Shown here in pieces: positions 63,855 through 64,000 of a DNA stretch of 64,000 bases (its first letter is position 1; each line of letters opens with the position of its first letter). The translations under genes were made by a program, and so were the position numbers. Source of the DNA: Mesorhizobium xinjiangense (GTDB lineage: Bacteria; Pseudomonadota; Alphaproteobacteria; Rhizobiales; Rhizobiaceae); contig NZ_WOAC01000007.1 of the NCBI RefSeq assembly GCF_009749525.1, forward strand, positions 62,001 through 126,000, read 5' to 3'. The notes under the pieces are model-generated. The model worked only from the letters and a program-made list of their open reading frames with translations. It did no database searches and had not been told where the DNA came from.

Positions 63855-64000
63855 ATGCCTGACACGAATTCCAAACCCCGGGTGGGCGGGATCGTCCGAT
63901 CGAGCGGCTCGGCGGGCCTTGCGGGGCGTTCAGAACTGGGCGTTTGGCGGGCGTTCCTGTGGTGGCGGCAGAACGGGAATTTCCTGGGCGCGGCGATCGA
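63855..64000 (+). CDS. start of an unidentified gene, truncated by the window end
   Basis: The frame from the ATG at 63855 runs open to the last base (MPDTNSKPRVGGIVRSSGSAGL..FLGAAID). GAGGAGG lies about 12 nt upstream. The visible 48 residues are Gly/Arg/Ser-rich then hydrophobic, and no family is recognised. Confidence 0.4.
   Translation, partial: MPDTNSKPRVGGIVRSSGSAGLAGRSELGVWRAFLWWRQNGNFLGAAI

Overview
The window reads as chromosomal DNA of a GC-rich alphaproteobacterium of the order Hyphomicrobiales (Rhizobiales). The main evidence is the acpXL-fabF2XL-fabF1XL-adhXL-lpxXL cluster for very-long-chain acylation of lipid A, a RirA-type iron regulator beside a heme-uptake locus, a PutR/PutA pair, and dispersed ~110-bp hairpin repeats that resemble rhizobial intergenic mosaic elements (RIME). 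A genus cannot be fixed; a Phyllobacteriaceae- or Rhizobiaceae-like organism, possibly marine, is a guess. I saw no rRNA, tRNA, CRISPR array, prophage or complete insertion sequence.

Layout. 0-5 kb: an M24/DddP-like enzyme and an MttB-superfamily methyltransferase, divergent from a class III transaminase and an AhpD-like protein. 5-8 kb: valine catabolism (mmsB, isobutyryl-CoA dehydrogenase) and a VOC protein. 8-14.6 kb: an AraC regulator and a complete peptide/opine-type ABC importer. 15-19.9 kb: the lipid A very-long-chain fatty acid operon, here without fabZXL. 20-25.3 kb: a PfkB kinase, a histidine phosphatase, an AEC transporter, succinate-semialdehyde dehydrogenase and aldose epimerase. 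25.5-31.2 kb: ynfA, kdgK, putR and putA. 31.2-42 kb: a two-armed heme acquisition locus. One arm (minus strand) holds the outer-membrane receptor, ExbB, two ExbD, TonB, two uncharacterised proteins and a heme-degrading monooxygenase. The other arm (plus strand) holds HmuP, HmuS, HmuT, HmuU and HmuV. They diverge from a shared region with a RirA-type operator, and rirA closes the locus. 42-44.6 kb: a sugar isomerase/epimerase and a Gfo/Idh/MocA dehydrogenase. 44.6-49.7 kb: a TetR-controlled RND efflux pump with a clear terminator. 50-57 kb: housekeeping and orphan genes including parE. 57.1-57.8 kb: a ribbon-helix-helix/MazF toxin-antitoxin pair. 57.8-62.4 kb: gcvT-gcvH-gcvP behind a tandem glycine riboswitch. 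62.4-64 kb: an XRE regulator, S-formylglutathione hydrolase and the start of an unfinished gene.

The points most worth a second look are: a DddP-family protein that keeps every metal ligand but lacks the catalytic aspartate; FabF2XL, which has lost the ketosynthase cysteine and one histidine beside an intact FabF1XL and so resembles a ketosynthase/chain-length-factor pair; hairpin repeats whose outer stem varies in a base-pair-conserving way; a RirA-type operator lying on the -35 hexamer of the heme receptor promoter; and two conserved-looking but unexplained small proteins in the heme operon.
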